Shown here: positions 46,261 through 60,269 of the stretch, piece by piece
Layout: every line of letters begins with the position of its first letter
How positions within the stretch are numbered: the stretch's first letter is position 1
NCBI GenBank assembly: GCA_029959085.1
Contig: JARWIR010000023.1
Location: 8,135,860-8,199,859, forward strand
Direction of reading: 5' to 3'
DNA length: 64,000 bases
DNA from: Nemophila menziesii
Lineage: Eukaryota; Streptophyta; Magnoliopsida; Boraginales; Hydrophyllaceae
Notes under the pieces: generated by a model
Database searches by the model: none
Told to the model about the DNA's origin: nothing
What the model saw: only the letters and a program-made list of their open reading frames with translations
Translations under genes and position numbers: made by a program

Positions 46261-49200
46261 TAAGCCCTGAAATATTATAGGGGACTTCAATATGTATATA
46301 TTCTCCTCTGATAAATTAGGTGGTTTGGGACCTAATAAAACTAATATGAATAAATTAAACAAATGATTAGCTAGGCTGAATATGACAAATTGCATGCTAG
46401 AGGTTGTAAGTTCACATGGTTCAACAAAAGAAATAATTCTGAGCTAATCAAACAAGTTATTGATAGATTTTGTGTTAATATTGAATGAGATACTATTTTT
46501 CCTAACTCATAGGTGGATATTATTCCTCCTGTGGGGTCAGATCACTCAATACTTGTTTTGATTAAGATGCTAAGAAAATACATATATTAAAAAGATTTAT
46601 TTGTAGTAAAACTTGGAATGGTATGAAGAATGTATTAAGATAATCACACACCACTAGCTTGAAATAATTTCCTTGAGGGGTAAAGGTATTAACAATTTTG
46701 GTTAGAAATTAAACTCTCTCACTGGTAATTTAACTATTTGGGCAAAATAATTGGCTAAGGAAAACAAAGATGTTCTTAAAAAAGATAAAAAGTATTTACA
46801 AAAGATGATTAATTTCGGTGATCCTATTGATCTGGATATCATAACTATATAGTGAAATGGATAAGACAAATATGGAAGAATGAAGAAATTCAATGGAAAC
46901 TGAAATCTAAAATTAAATTGCTTACACTTGGTGATAAAAATACATCATATTTTCATTCTATAGATAAATCTAGAAGATTGAGGAATAAAATCACTAGTAT
47001 ATTTACTGAAAATGATATTTAGATTGATAAAAAGGGGATATAGAGAATGAGATTAAAAATTACTTTAACTCTATTGTTTTTACTAAAAGCCCTATAAATT
47101 ATACCCTAGTCATTGACTCTCTTAATAGATGCATAATTAATGATATGAATTCCTCTCGGACTAGTCTTGTTAATTTAAATGACATAAATAATGTCTTATA
47201 GGAAATGCGGAGTGGTAGGTCGCTTGGCCCTGATGAGTACCTTGTATACTCTTACAAAAAACATTGGGATCTTATCAAATTTGCTATACTTAGGTGTATA
47301 TCGGATTTCCTTTGGAATGATGGTAATCATTATGAGATTAACAATAATTTGATTACTTTAATTCTTAAAGTTAAAAAATTCACAAAAATTGCCCATTACA
47401 GACCAATTAGTTGTTCTAATGTTATTTATAATATTTTCGCTAAAATATTAGTGAAAATATTACAACACCTGATGCCTTTTATTATTAGTGAGAACTAGTG
47501 TGCTTTTAATCCTGGAAAGGGAACTACTTAGAACATATTGCTAGCTCATGAGAAAATCATTTCTTAAAAAGAAAAAGAACAACTAAAACACATTAATATG
47601 GCCACTAAGGCAGATGTTGGTAAAGCTTATGATTTTATGTAAAATGAGAGTTTTTTAATGATATCTTATTAAAATGGGATTTTGTGATAGATAGGTTAAA
47701 TGGATGATGGATGTGTTACCCCAGTCACTTATAGCGTACTTATGAATTATGACAAGCAGGCCAGATTCCCCTATCTAACCCCTCGAAAAGCCTTAGGCAG
47801 GGGGCCCCTTCTCACCCTTTGTCTTTTGTATTATAACTCAAGTTTTAACCTAACTTATGGATGATAAAATTGTCATATATATGATTAGAGGATTGAGGAT
47901 TAATAAACATTGTCCTACTTCAAGTCATATATTATTTGCGGATGATATTATTTTCTTGATAAGGGATGAAACTGAGGATGTTGAAGACTTTAAAAATTTG
48001 CTTAATGATTATAGTCATGCCTCTAGTGAATGCAGTAACCTTAATAAAAGTGTTATTGTTTTTTGTAAAAATACTCTAGTGGATAAAATACATCATTTAC
48101 TTGATATTATAAGGGTGAATAAACTCGAAAACTTAGGAAAATATTTAGGACTAGCTGTTGATTTGAGTAGATCCAATGTTATGTCTATTAACTGGATGAT
48201 GAAATTGATAAATAGTAAAATGGAATACTATTTTTCTGTTAGATGCTGAGAAAGAGACTCTTACAAAGGAAGTGATTAATGCTATTCCCTCATATACTAT
48301 GGATGATTTCTTGATCCCTATTAGTATATGTCATAAAATTGATTCTCTTATAGCTAAATTTTGGTGGAATAAAAACAATAGAAAAAGGAATCATTGGATA
48401 AAATTGAGGGACATAACCATTAATAAACATAATAAGGGTATGGTTTTTAAAAGTATACGACTAAAACATATAGCCCTACTAGATAGAAATGTTTGGAAGA
48501 TCTTTAATAAACCAAAATCACTTTTGGCTAGGACACTGAAAGGAATATATTTTAAAAATTCTAGCTTCCTTGAAGCAAATCTAGGCTATAATCCCTCTTG
48601 GGGTTGGAGAAGTCTACTTGAGGGAAGAAATAATTTTAAGAAAGATTTAATTTGGAAAATGGAAACTCTATAAATATATGGCATAATAGCTGGATTCCAG
48701 GTATTAAATCTCTTACTAATACTAGGAATTGTCCTTTTACATATGTATCGCAACTATTTTATGAAGGTTCTTACATTTGGGTTCATAATTTGCTCACAGA
48801 GTGGTTTGGAACAGATATTATAGAGAAAAAATTAAAAATAATGACCCCTATTTCTATAAGTGTTGATAACGCTTCTTGGCTTTCTCTATAGATGGGGAGG
48901 TTAATTCTAAAGCTATATATAGGTATTTGAAGTAAAAAGAGATGGAAAAAGAAAAAATGAATAGGTGAGGTTACATAGTGGCTCCTATGCCACCCCGAAC
49001 TCAGTTTGGAAGGAGGTTTAGAACCTTAAGGTACCTCCTAAGATTAGAATTTTTGTTTGGAAACTGTGTAAAAGAAAACTTTCTACTGAGGAGCTAAAAT
49101 TTAAAAGAAAATGCACCACTTCTCTCCTGTGTAATGTTTGTAGAATAGAACCTGGATCTATTAAACACCTCTTGTTTAATTGTTCATGGACTAGAGTATT

Positions 49201-49309
49201 ATGGCTCACCTCCCCAGTACAAATGCTGGTTAATTCAATTTGGACTTCTAGATTTGAGTCATGGTTTACTAAGTTAAAGAGTATGAAAAATCGTGAGGAT
49301 ATAGCTAGT

Positions 49310-49356
<47 letters not shown>

Positions 49357-50130
49357 ATCATCTTTGTAATACTTTGGAATATTTGAAAATCAAGAAAAAA
49401 AAGCTTACTTAGAAGGCGTTATACCAGAACCTATACTGGTTTTAAATTAGTCTTTAATTGCCTATGATGAGTACTGCAATTATAATAACAATTCCTTTGA
49501 GGCAAAAAATTTAACACAAATAAAGGTATTGAAATCCATTTCCAATACTTATACTACACTACATGTAAATGTTAAATATTAACTCTAAACATGTAAAGAA
49601 CAAAAACAAACTTGTAGTTATATGTGGAATAAAAATTTAAGTTATGACTTAGTCTTGTTATATATAGATGCTTTTTTTACTAATGACTCAAATTTTTCAT
49701 CTGTGAGTGTTCTTATGGATAAAAATGATACTCTAACTCATGGTTATGCTTGGCCTTTTACTTTAACAGTCTTGAGAAAGTCGTGGTTATAGGAGTGCGC
49801 AATGGCCTTAGTTAAGCGATCAATCTTCATCGAGAAGACATTAGAATCCTTAGTGACAATAAGGTGGTAGTAGGGATGTTGAAATTTTCCAAAACTCCTC
49901 CTAATACTAGGCATAAATTGTTTTATTTTGATATCAAGAAATTGAGTTGTAATAGATTAATTTCTATTTATTTTATTTCTAAAAAAGACAATGTTTTTGC
50001 GATTGAGCCGCGAGACAAAATCTCATGGGTGTTTTGTCTCGTGATTGGGTCTCTAACACCCCCACCAATTTTCTAGTTTTCTTTCAAAATTCTCAACTCG
50101 TAGGCATATTGGGTAAAATCTATCTTTTGT
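46261..50130 (+). pseudogene. LINE remnant B (copy 2)
   Basis: GDFN endonuclease motif near 46275 and FADD box near 47935. All open pieces have the same lengths as in copy 1. Confidence 0.88.
49312..49353. repeat. (AT)n microsatellite (copy 2)
   Basis: Same length as at 16942-16983. Confidence 0.95.
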
Positions 50131-50294
50131 AATGACTATTATTTCTATTTAATATCATATGCTTTTGACAAAAAAAAATTAGAGAAAAGAAAAGAATTGA
50201 TGACGATGAAAGTACATGGATACTCATCATACTTGTAACGTGGCGAAACTATTGGAAGCCGATTTGTGTGGTCATACACTAATACAGTAAAACT

Positions 50295-51115
50295 TATATA
50301 AAAACTCATTTCGGTTGCATTTTTTTCATAAATCAAAAGTATAAATTTAAAGGAAGAGAAAAAGTTCCTTGGAGCAGCATAAGATTTTCGACATCCCCGT
50401 CTTCTCTTAAGAATAGAAGGTATCAAGAACTTTTATCAGCTATGCTTAAATCAGGTACCCCCGGATTCCTCCCTTCTTTCATATTTCCCACTTATTAAGT
50501 TGTAATAACTATGAAATATACAATCCTAAGGGAAAACAAAAGTAGGAGATATTAAGGAAGTGTTACAATTAAGAAAGAAAGTTTATGCGGTTTACTGGGT
50601 GAAACTCTAGATTTCTAGTGCACTGAACAATTTCAGTGTAGATGCTCGTTCTTGCTCTGTTATGGATTTCCTGACAATTTGGGTTAGTGGATTTGGCTGA
50701 AATATTATCACAATAGGGAAGATATCTCATCAATTGCCACCCCACCAATAGCCCTCCCAACAAGTCTTTTTCTCTATATGTGATATTTATGGATAATTGT
50801 TAATGTATTTTATCCATAAATTTAATCATTAAATTAGGATTATAGCTTGAATTTGAGCTAGATTTAAACTAATTACTCTTTACTTTTACATATTTACTTG
50901 ATAATTAAAAAATATTAACATAGAGATAATGCTTCTTTATTTGGAAGGGATTAATAATGATTTTTTTTATATTTTGCACACAGGCAAAAACTCATGTCAA
51001 GAATAATATCATTACTGAACAAAAAAAACAAAACGAATAAGATCGTTGGCCATGACATTTCAGTTAACCATGAAGGTTTAATAATTTCCATGGTAAGATT
51101 TAGTTTGTAGTTTAC
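50295..51115 (+). repeat. Repeat family R, member a (copy 2)
   Basis: Same as 17925-18745. TATA box at 50305-50311. Confidence 0.8.
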
Positions 51116-51177
51116 TTTTACGGTTATATACTGTTAAGTGGATGTATTTAGAATTGTTGGGTGGTTAATTCATGGTG

Positions 51178-51552
51178 TTATGTATTTAATATTGATTTAC
51201 TGTGTGCGCTTTTTACTAGATCATTTATCGATAATAAAATCCAGGTCGGCTGGTTTTTGAAGCAGAATAGGTGAAATCCTCTCCTGGATTGATTAAGCCT
51301 CAAAGCACGAAGCGCATTAGCAGCAAATCTCAGCGCATAACATAAACTAGGTGAACTTCCGAACACCTTTAGCCAAAGCATTTTGTAATTCCTCAAGCTT
51401 CTTCCTAGAATAACGCCTCCATTAGTGGTCATGGTGAGTAATTTTCTGCGCATAATGAATAGCCTTTCATCAACTGCATCACCTTCTCGTACGATAAAAC
51501 TATCTTTAGTGTAAAGTGAATGGTTCCACATAAAAATCGTTGACCATGTCAT
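51178..51552 (-). pseudogene. CNGC gene fragment (copy 2)
   Basis: The 124-codon frame is identical in translation to 18808-19182. The flanking imperfect repeats are at 51042-51099 and 51536-51574. Confidence 0.75.
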
Positions 51553-51589
51553 TTCATAATTTACATGGTAAGATCTACTTCCTACCTTA

Positions 51590-51592
<3 letters not shown>

Positions 51593-51662
<70 letters not shown>
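51593..51662. repeat. (AT)n microsatellite (copy 2)
   Basis: Same length as at 19223-19292, which is remarkable for so unstable a tract. Confidence 0.95.
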
Positions 51663-51664
<2 letters not shown>

Positions 51665-52836
51665 ATTGCTTACATACTCTATTTATGATATTATGAAGTT
51701 ACTAATTAATTGCTTTGTTTCACAAATAGAATCTCTAAAGGAGTCACTTGCTGTTCACATGCACAAATCCTTCTCCGGCTTAATTCAACTAAAAACTTTG
51801 TTGCTTACTAATCAGACTTTCCTGCAGAATTTGTGTATGTCCATTTTTTACAACATGTTTCATTTGCATTTTGCTTTTTGCATTTGCAGGCCACCCGACT
51901 TTGAACATTTTTTTAACCATATTAAAAAATATATGTTTTATTTTGTAGTTTATTTGGTATAATAGGGGATTATAGTGTAAATAATAAAAAAAATTAATGT
52001 CAAGGCATGTAGTGTAACTTTGCGTAATATAGGGACCTATAAAAACAATTCTTTTGCTGGTGAAATCCTATTTTAGGATTTGTGTTTTTGTGTTTTTGTA
52101 TTTTAGTAAGTCCTTATGTTATTAGTGAAGCATGAATTTAAGTGTAGCCTCTCCGCAAATAAATTCCTATAGGGGTAAAGGAAGAGTTTGAAAACGAGAA
52201 TTTGTAAAAGGTGTAGAACGATGACAATTCAGGAATAACCAAACTACATATCTTGCTTCTTTAATTATTAAATTTATGAAGACTGTCTAAATTTTTATAT
52301 AAATTAGGGCTAAGAAGGTGTGTTAATTGGAAAAGAACAAGAGGATTCATATGCCGATCTGAGCAAAGAAGATGCGTGAGGAGGACACTATCATTTGCAA
52401 ATAGTGTGTCTTGAGACCATCTTTTTTTGGTCAAATATTAGTATTAGATTGATAGTTCTAGTGGTTAGAGAAGCATTGACTCAATGGTTCTCAAATATGC
52501 TCATTATTATGTAACAATATATAAGATTGGATTTGGTCATCTTTTAATTCCGAGTGAAACATAACTTCTACATTTGAGCCACATTATCTAAGACCCACTT
52601 ATTTGTAATATCAAAACTATTTAGTTTTGAACTTCTGAGTGAAATTATTCATTCATTTCCTTTAAATTTAAATGTAAACTGGTTTAATTCACAGGGTTGA
52701 ATTATTTTGATGCTAAACTAAATTCGACCCTTGTGATTATTATAGAAATAAAAAGTTGCAATGTCGGTATATGATTTTAGGTAAATTTTTCTAGACATTA
52801 TGGAGTAATCCGTGATTTGAAGTAAACTCTACTTAA
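51663..52836. other. AT-rich spacer, no gene recognised (copy 2)
   Basis: Same content as 19293-20466. Confidence 0.5.
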
Positions 52837-53001
52837 CGGGAACGGGTAGCAAATATATGTGCGGATTTGCTAGCTAAGAGAGGTACGGAGATTGTTGGGG
52901 AACCATGCGTGTATGCAGATCCTCCAGAGTACCTAAAGAGCAGCTTAACGAGAGATAGGAGTCGTTGCGCAATTCATAGACTAGTTGTAGTTCTCCCGTA
53001 A
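52837..53001 (+). pseudogene. LINE remnant C: RNase H tail (copy 2)
   Basis: Same open stretch as 20467-20631. Confidence 0.75.
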
Positions 53002-53130
53002 AGGTTTAGTTAGTTGTTACTAATTTCGGCTTTAAAGCATCATATGTATGCAAAAGAAGAAGTTAGAGGACTATTAAAAACCCCAAAACTCTTAAAATGA
53101 CAAGTAGGTTGGAATGCATTATATGGAAGC

Positions 53131-53135
<5 letters not shown>

Positions 53136-53196
<61 letters not shown>
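53136..53196. repeat. (AT)n microsatellite, 2 bp shorter than copy 1
   Basis: Counterpart of 20766-20828. The shift between copies becomes 32368 after it. Confidence 0.95.
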
Positions 53197-53199
<3 letters not shown>

Positions 53200-53202
53200 T
53201 CA

Positions 53203-53306
53203 ATAATTTGTAATTGTATATTATTTATTGTGATTATTTAATGATTTGTAATTGTATATTATTTATTGTGATTATTTAATAATTTGTAATTGTATATTAT
53301 TTATGG
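53203..53306. repeat. 38-bp tandem repeat (copy 2)
   Basis: Same three units as at 20835-20938. Confidence 0.85.
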
Positions 53307-53953
53307 ATTTATTACCATTTACATCTCAAATCTTATATTAATATCTCTTTCCCATATTTACTTATTTATTATATTGTCCATAAAAGTCCTAAAACAAGAA
53401 AATTATACTTATTATACCCCTCTTTTAATTTTAATTAGTCCTCTGCAAACCACCATTGTCCTCACCTACGGCTTCTCCTACAGTTTCGCCACCATCTGAA
53501 TCCTTTCTCTTCTACGCCTGCTCTACTCTATGTTGTTTATAGAGACTTCTCTCTCCTTTTTTGGTGCTGATACATATGGATAATGTACAATTTTGTATCA
53601 GCCGTAGTACTTAGTACTTCTTGTTGGGATGTGAAATTAGGGTTATTGTTTGTCGTATATCAACTTTTTTTATAATGAATTTTTACTGGATAATAGTGAT
53701 GTGGATATGTAATATCTGTGTTTAGCTTAGCTGAACATATGCTGATATTTCTGGCTCTTTGAATGTTTATGGGTTATGTTTTGCATAGGTTGTAATGAAG
53801 ACAAACTTTCCTGGTAAGTCAAACTTTGAAGGCACGGAGTCAACAAGCACTTTCTGCATTTCGTGGGATCACAATAGATTCAACTACATATTTTGAATTT
53901 TATAGCATAGAAATAAATAAAAAAATGCAGGGACTTGTTTGCAATTTTTTCAA
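53307..53953. other. Spacer, no gene recognised (copy 2)
   Basis: Same content as 20939-21585. Confidence 0.4.
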
Positions 53954-54523
53954 AATTCTGCAGAAAAATTTAGCAAAGAGCCATGTGTTAGGTGAATAAA
54001 TGGAGGACTAAACGATAATATTTTTGGCCAAATTTTTTCCCAGGAGTAGAACATATATTCTAGTTTTTGTATGTTGTTTCGGACTAGAAGAACCCGCTCG
54101 TTACCATCTCGTTAGATGCCCCGATAGATGTTTCAAATAGCTTAAAAAATAAAAATTCTGCAGAAAAACTTAGTATAGTGTCATGTTTGGGTGATTAAAT
54201 GGAGGACTAAATGATGATATTTTTTGTCATTTTTTTCTAGGAGTAAAACATATATTCTAGTTTCGTATGTTGTTTCGGACCAGAGGAACCAGCTAGTTAG
54301 ATGCCACAATAGATGTCTCAAAAACGCTAAAAAATGAAAATTCTGCAAAAAAGCTTAACATATAGTCATTTTTGGGTGATTAAATGGAGGACTAAACGAT
54401 GATATTTTTAGCCATTTTTTTTTCCGGGAGTAAAGCATATATTCTAGTTTCGCATGTCGTTTCGTACTAGAGGAACCAGCTCGTTAGATGCCCCAATAGA
54501 TGTCTCAAAAACACTAAAAAAAA
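53954..54523. repeat. Triple ~185-200-bp tandem repeat (copy 2)
   Basis: Units start at 53954, 54154 and 54339. Confidence 0.9.
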
Positions 54524-54823
54524 TTGGTGGAATTTTTCCCACCAAACAATATAAACCCCCAATTATAAAATGGTGGGATTTTTTCCACCAAACGAAAAAC
54601 ATAAACTTCCAAAACAACATAAACCCCGATTTTTCACACCAAATAACAATATAAAAATTTGGTGAGAAGTTTGTTCGGTGGGAAAAAATTTGACATGATA
54701 TTTTTTGGTGGAAAAAATTCTTTGGAAATTTTTTGGTGGGAAAAAAAAAAATTGGCCAGAAAATTTTGGCCGAAATTTTTTTGGCGGGAAAAATTGATTA
54801 GGAATTTTTTTGGTAGGAAAATT
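54518..54823. repeat. TTTGGTGGGAAAAA motif array (copy 2)
   Basis: Same arrangement as 22150-22455. Confidence 0.6.
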
Positions 54824-55462
54824 CAGTGAGATGAAACTAATTCAATGGTATTATTATCTATTATGTCATTTATATTATACATAACTTTTAAGGTCAATAT
54901 CAACCCCTTCTAGGATGGTATTGGTAATTGCCTCATTATTTAATAATTCGTAATTATTTATTATTTATTTTTATTGTAATAATTTTAGTAACAAATTTTC
55001 TTTGCATTATAAAATAAGAATTAAATCTACTTTAAAATTTATAGAAGTTGAAGTGATTATATATGAGTTGTTGAGTTTAAATGATAATTTTAATAAATAA
55101 TTGATTTTTTTAATAACCAAATATTTAGAAATTGGCTATACATACACTTGATCACTATACAAAGGGTGCAAAATAATTTTTTTTAGAAATTAGACGTATA
55201 CTGTGTTTGAAGCAACTCTGATGGTAGAAAAAAGATTTTGTGTAAGGAACAATATAAAGAGGTAAGTAATTTTAACATTTCATTAAATGTATAATTTATT
55301 AGTTTATTTATATAAAATGAGCTAGTATGAAAGATTTGATATTTAAATATAACAATATATCATTAGGTTAATTATGTACGGCCTATAATGTAAGTATTTA
55401 TTATTCATATATGTAAAAATTATATAATATAATTATAATAACAACATAAGAATATTATATCC
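54824..55462. other. Very AT-rich spacer (copy 2)
   Basis: Same content as 22456-23094; nothing recognised. Confidence 0.5.
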
Positions 55463-55851
55463 TTACTCTTTATTCCCATCTTCGCCCAGGCTAACAAGGC
55501 TTTACTTATTCAGGCGGGAGTGGAGCCTCGAAAAGCAATGTTGAGAGGAAGATCCTTGGCCTCTCTTCATTCTCTACAGGGTTCTAAATCTTTCTTGAAC
55601 ATAGGTGACAACGAGCGAGGTAGATATGGAAGAGATCAAACATGGGAATAAGAAGCAAGCTCGCCTTCCTTTTTGATCATTTTGATAGAGGGGGATGAAG
55701 AAAGTGGACAAAACAAACTCGAATTTATTGATAGCGGAAAAAAATCATATTAAAAGCGCTCCTAACCCAACCCTTCCTTCTTAGAGCTGTGTATTGTAAG
55801 TGATTAGAACCTTCCCGGAGCGAGCCTCCCATATAGGCAAGTGAAGTTGGT

Positions 55852-55885
55852 GAGTCATATGATGGTTAACTATCTCATGCGGGTC
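55852..55885 (+). ncRNA. Degenerate group II intron domain V (copy 2)
   Basis: Identical 34-nt segment to 23484-23517. Confidence 0.7.
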
Positions 55886-55942
55886 GGAGAGGACTCGGTT
55901 GTTACTGGTAGTTAGTACCCATATGGTTTCGGGGTGGACCGT

Positions 55943-56140
55943 TTCAATCTTTTTTATTATATACGCTTAGCGAAAAGAATGTTTTTTGATACACCTAGGA
56001 CATGGATTCTATATAAACCGATGGATCATGACAAGTCGTTACTACTAGAAATGACTGCCGCTTTCATTGCTTCATTCTTTCCATATCATTCTCCTTTGTT
56101 CTAAGTTACTCATCAAATGGCACTCACTTCATATATTTAA
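55943..56140 (+). pseudogene. nad2: nad2 last-exon pseudogene (copy 2)
   Basis: Same internal TAA (56102-56104). Differs from copy 1 by GCCGCT instead of GCCTCT at 56060 (Ala for Ser). Confidence 0.85.
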
Positions 56141-56416
56141 GTTCGATCATTGGTCTGACTGGACGGAATATTGGCTAATGAACTCTTTTTCCTCCTATAG
56201 TCTTGATCTCCCATGAAAGGAGCAAGCAAGAAAATTAAAGCGTTAGCGCACTCCAGCAAGAAAAGAAGGACAATATAGGAAACGACTTCTAAGATAGAAT
56301 AACAATAATGAGAATAACCCTGGACTAGACCTATTCTGATTCTTAATTATCCGTCGCTACGCTGTTCCCAAGGACTAGCAAAATCGAAATAGCGAAATTA
56401 TTGGGTCATCTCAATG

Positions 56417-56786
56417 GGTTCAGAAACCACAACAATTATTACAAGCTTAGCTAGCGCTATACTTGTAGTTGGAGATACCACAGTAACATGGCTTTGGGGT
56501 GGTTTCTCCATGGACAATGCCACCTAAAATCGTTTTTTTAGTCTTCATCATTTACTCCCCTTTATTTTAGTAGGTGCCAATCTTTTTCATCTGGCCGCAT
56601 TACATCAATATGGATCAAATAATCCAATGGGTGTACATTCAGAGATGGATGAAATAGCTTCTTACCCTTATATTTATGTAAATGATCTAGTAAGTTTGGA
56701 AGATTTTGCTATCTTTTTTTCCATTTTTATTTTTTATGTTCCTAATGTTTTGGGGCATCCCGACAATTATATACCTGCTAAACCGA
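56417..56786 (+). pseudogene. cob: cob pseudogene fragment (copy 2)
   Basis: Same internal stop (56525-56527). Reads NNPMGVHSEMD and SIFIFYVPN where copy 1 reads NNPLGIHSEMD and SIFGFYVPN. The mitochondrial protein has NNPLGVHSEMD and SIWIFYAPN, so each copy has its own derived changes. Confidence 0.92.
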
Positions 56787-56999
56787 TATGGAAAATAACT
56801 AATTATAAGGGATAATTTCAATTAATTACAATTATTTCAAATTCTACTCACAGATAAGGAAGGAGGATCATACTTTAAAAGATTAATTTTCAATTAAACA
56901 TTCTGACATATTTACCTTCACAATTATCCTTGATGTCATTTTTATATTATATAATAATTAATATAATATTTATTTATTTATTTTAATTATATTTTAAAG

Positions 57000-57199
57000 T
57001 CCGACCACCTCTACCATCCACTACCTCCACCACCACCTCTGGCATTTCACCACCGACTACTACCACCAACTAATACATTCTCCATCAACCACCACCACAA
57101 CCATCACCCATAACCCCACTACACAACCACTACCTCATGCATCGACCACTCCCACCCTCATTACTACCACCATCTTATGCATCCACCACCACCACCACC
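57000..57199. repeat. CCA-rich tract (copy 2)
   Basis: Same as 24631-24830. Confidence 0.9.
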
Positions 57200-57238
57200 G
57201 ATCTTTCTGTAAATTTGACCTCAAAATGTGGGTAACCT

Positions 57239-57746
57239 GATAGTCATTGAAAAAATTGGGAAACTTCTTAAGATATCGATCCTCTTCTAAAAAATTGAGC
57301 AGAGTTTCCACAAGAAAAAGGGAAAAATATGGATACACGACGAAAATTGATAGATGCACTAAAACATTTCACGACCATGTCAGAGAAATAATCGGTGAAA
57401 GTTCATTTTATTTATCGGAAATCCTAAAGACACAGATATCACTTCAAGAAATCAAGTACATGCGACCTTGTTTGACTACTTGACATCTTTATCTGGTCAA
57501 GGAAAAACACTTTGCATGTATTAGAAGATATTTGCGAATGTGGTGACAAATAGGGCGATAATTTTGCTCCGAGATAACCGATAAAGATATCAAAGATGCA
57601 ATATTTGGTATTAAGTCCCCATCACCCGACAATTATTTATCCAAATTCTTCATCAAGTCTTGGAATGTAGTAGGTGAAGAGTTGACCATATAAATAAGTA
57701 AATTTTTCATATAAGACTTTCTCTTAAAGAAACTTATCTATTATAT
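57239..57746 (+). pseudogene. LINE remnant D (copy 2)
   Basis: As 24870-25375. The extra two bases near 57634 give one frame through KSPSPDNYLSKFFIKSWN. AAA replaces TTT near 57548. Confidence 0.7.
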
Positions 57747-59166
57747 CATTAACAGACTTCTCCTTCTCTCCAATCACAGAGAGTTGTTCTTCCAAAGTCT
57801 CATTAACAAAATTATTTACTTCTTCTTTGTCACCTTCACCTTCAGTTACATTAACATCAGGCGTGTTTTGATATTTGCAAACAACCTGAAAAGGTAAAAG
57901 AAATATACAATGAAATATATGTAAATTAAAGGGGTGGTTTTTCAATCAACTGAAATGTTAAGGGCTAAACTGTCAAATGACTGTATACCTTTATTGTTTC
58001 TTCTTCAACTATCTTTTCTTCCATGCTTTTCCCATAATGTCTTTCACCATTCTTTTCTTCCACGCTTTTCATATCAGGCCTTTCATCACAGGTCTTTCCT
58101 CCTTCTTCCAAACCAACATTACATACCTTTTTTAGTTCTTTCTCAACAACTACTTTCTCTACAGTCTATGAAACTAAAGTATTTACTTCGTCGTTCTCAC
58201 CTTCAGTTACATTAACATCAGTTGTGTTTTGATCTTCACAATCAACCTATAAAGTTAAAATAAATATATAGTCAAATATATGTAAATTAGGGGTTAAATT
58301 GTCAATCAACTAAAATGTTAAGGGCTAAATTGTCAAATGATTGTGTACCTTCATTGTTTCCTCTTCAAATGTCTTTTCTTACACACTTTTCTCACCATGC
58401 CTTTCATCACAGGTTTTAACTACTTCTTTTTTCCCTTCATTACAGTTCTGGACTTCCATCTCATCCAGGCCATTATTGGTATGAACTTTATCTTCTTCTC
58501 GTTGCTGAACTATTTCCTCAACCTTATTTCCAAGTTAATAACAAAGGCATGAAATTAGGAGTTTGAATTTCGTGGTTTTCATGTATTACTGGTTTACTAA
58601 CAACAAACATGTCAACAGTTACGTTGTTCTCTCTAATGCTACACATCTCCATACATTTATCATTGCAATCTAAACAAACTAGACCATCAGGTAGTTTTTT
58701 CCCCAATTTCAAATAGTTTTACTCCAAGTTACCTTTTATCCCTAACTTCGAAACAGACTTCTTAAGTACAGGTATACTAAATTTATCATATTCAGAACCA
58801 TCTACATACTCAATCTTTAAATCATGGTAATTGCTCGTGTCTTCATTAAATATCCCACAAAAGAGAATCCTCAGTGCAAATTTCTTTGTTACACGATCAA
58901 TTTCGAATAAATTAGTTACCCATTACGTTAGGAACCAATTAATGGAAAAATAATTATCAAATATGGATACACTATCAATATGGTACCCAAATCCCGTAAA
59001 ATATACTCTTATTACTAACTAAATCCCGCCCTTCACGCGTGATATCTAAAAATGTAATAAATATACTCGTAAACCCTACATTTACAGATTAAAAGATTTT
59101 AACTTACAAGCAAAAATTTAGGGGTAGTAAATAAACACACTTACTCCATAACGTAAACGGCGCCAT
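57724..59166 (-). pseudogene. Mutator-like transposase N-terminal pseudogene (copy 2)
   Basis: Exon 4 is 57724-57885, exon 3 57989-58246, and the large exon ends at 58349. Introns keep GT...AG. The large exon lacks 39 bp (13 codons) present in copy 1, lost between 12-bp direct repeats. The stops after GNLE and in exon 3 are shared. Confidence 0.65.
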
Positions 59167-60269
59167 TGATTATATTTTGAGCTAAAGTATATCGGCTTAT
59201 GCAATCTGGGTTCTTCGTCTTCTTGTTCTTCCCCAAACCAAACCCTCCCTTGTCTTTTGATTTTGTTTTAATTTTTTTGTTTTGTTTTTTGTGTATATAG
59301 GGTAGGAATTTTAGAATTACCTATTTTGCCCTTTTAAAAATATGGGGTTAAGATAATTAATTAAATAAAACGGATGAAGAATAAAAAAATAATAAAAATG
59401 CTCTTAACGGTGATTTTGGACGGAAAACGTTAGTAACGACCACGAGTCACGAAAAGAAAAGTTAAGGGTATCAAGTAGAATTAGACAATGGGGCAACTTG
59501 TTAATCGCATAAAAAATTAGGAGCAAACGGGGTATTTCCTCAAACTTATATAAAACCCTCATTTCGGTTACCTTTTCTTCATAAATCAAAAGTAAGACAA
59601 AAAGTTCCTTGGAGCACCGTAAGATATTCGACGATCTCCATCGTCTCAGTGATGTTTAAATCAGGTACACTCTCGAATCCTCACTTTTTTCATATTTTCC
59701 ACTTATTAAGTTGTAATAACGATGAAATATACAATCGATCTGCAAAACCTAAGGTAAAAAAAGTAGGAGATATTGAGGAATTGTTACAATTAAGAAAGAA
59801 AGTTTATGCGGTTTGTTGGGTAAAACTCTGGATTTCTAGTCCATTGAACAATTTCAATGTAGATGCTCGCTCTGTTATGGATTTCTCTGTTATTGATTTC
59901 CTGCTAAGAGAAATCAGAATTGTATCTTATACAATATATTTGCACCATAGGGGACCATACCGGTGAAGAATGAGTTGGGTTAGTTGGGTTAGTGGATTTG
60001 GTTAAAACATTATCACAATCCGAAGATATCTCATTAACTGCCACCCCACCAATAGTCCTCCCAACCAGTCTTTTTCTCTATATGTGATATTTATGGATAA
60101 TCATTAATGTATTTTATCCATAAATTTAATCATTAAATTGGGATTATAGCTTGAATTTGAGTTAGATTTGAACTAATTACTCTTTACTTTTACATATTTA
60201 CTTGATAATTAAAAAATATTAACATAGAAATAATGCTTATTTATTTGGAAGAGATTAATAGAAATAATG
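58758..60269 (+). repeat. Repeat family R, member b (copy 2)
   Basis: 1512-bp unit as in copy 1, with scattered substitutions. The 105-codon frame is 59649-59966. Confidence 0.88.

Larger units (their letters stand above)
55463..56799 (+). other. Mitochondrial DNA insertion (copy 2)
   Basis: Same nad2-cob composite as 23095-24430, with a handful of substitutions and one inserted A near 56281. The edges are at equivalent positions, so there was one insertion before duplication. Confidence 0.88.
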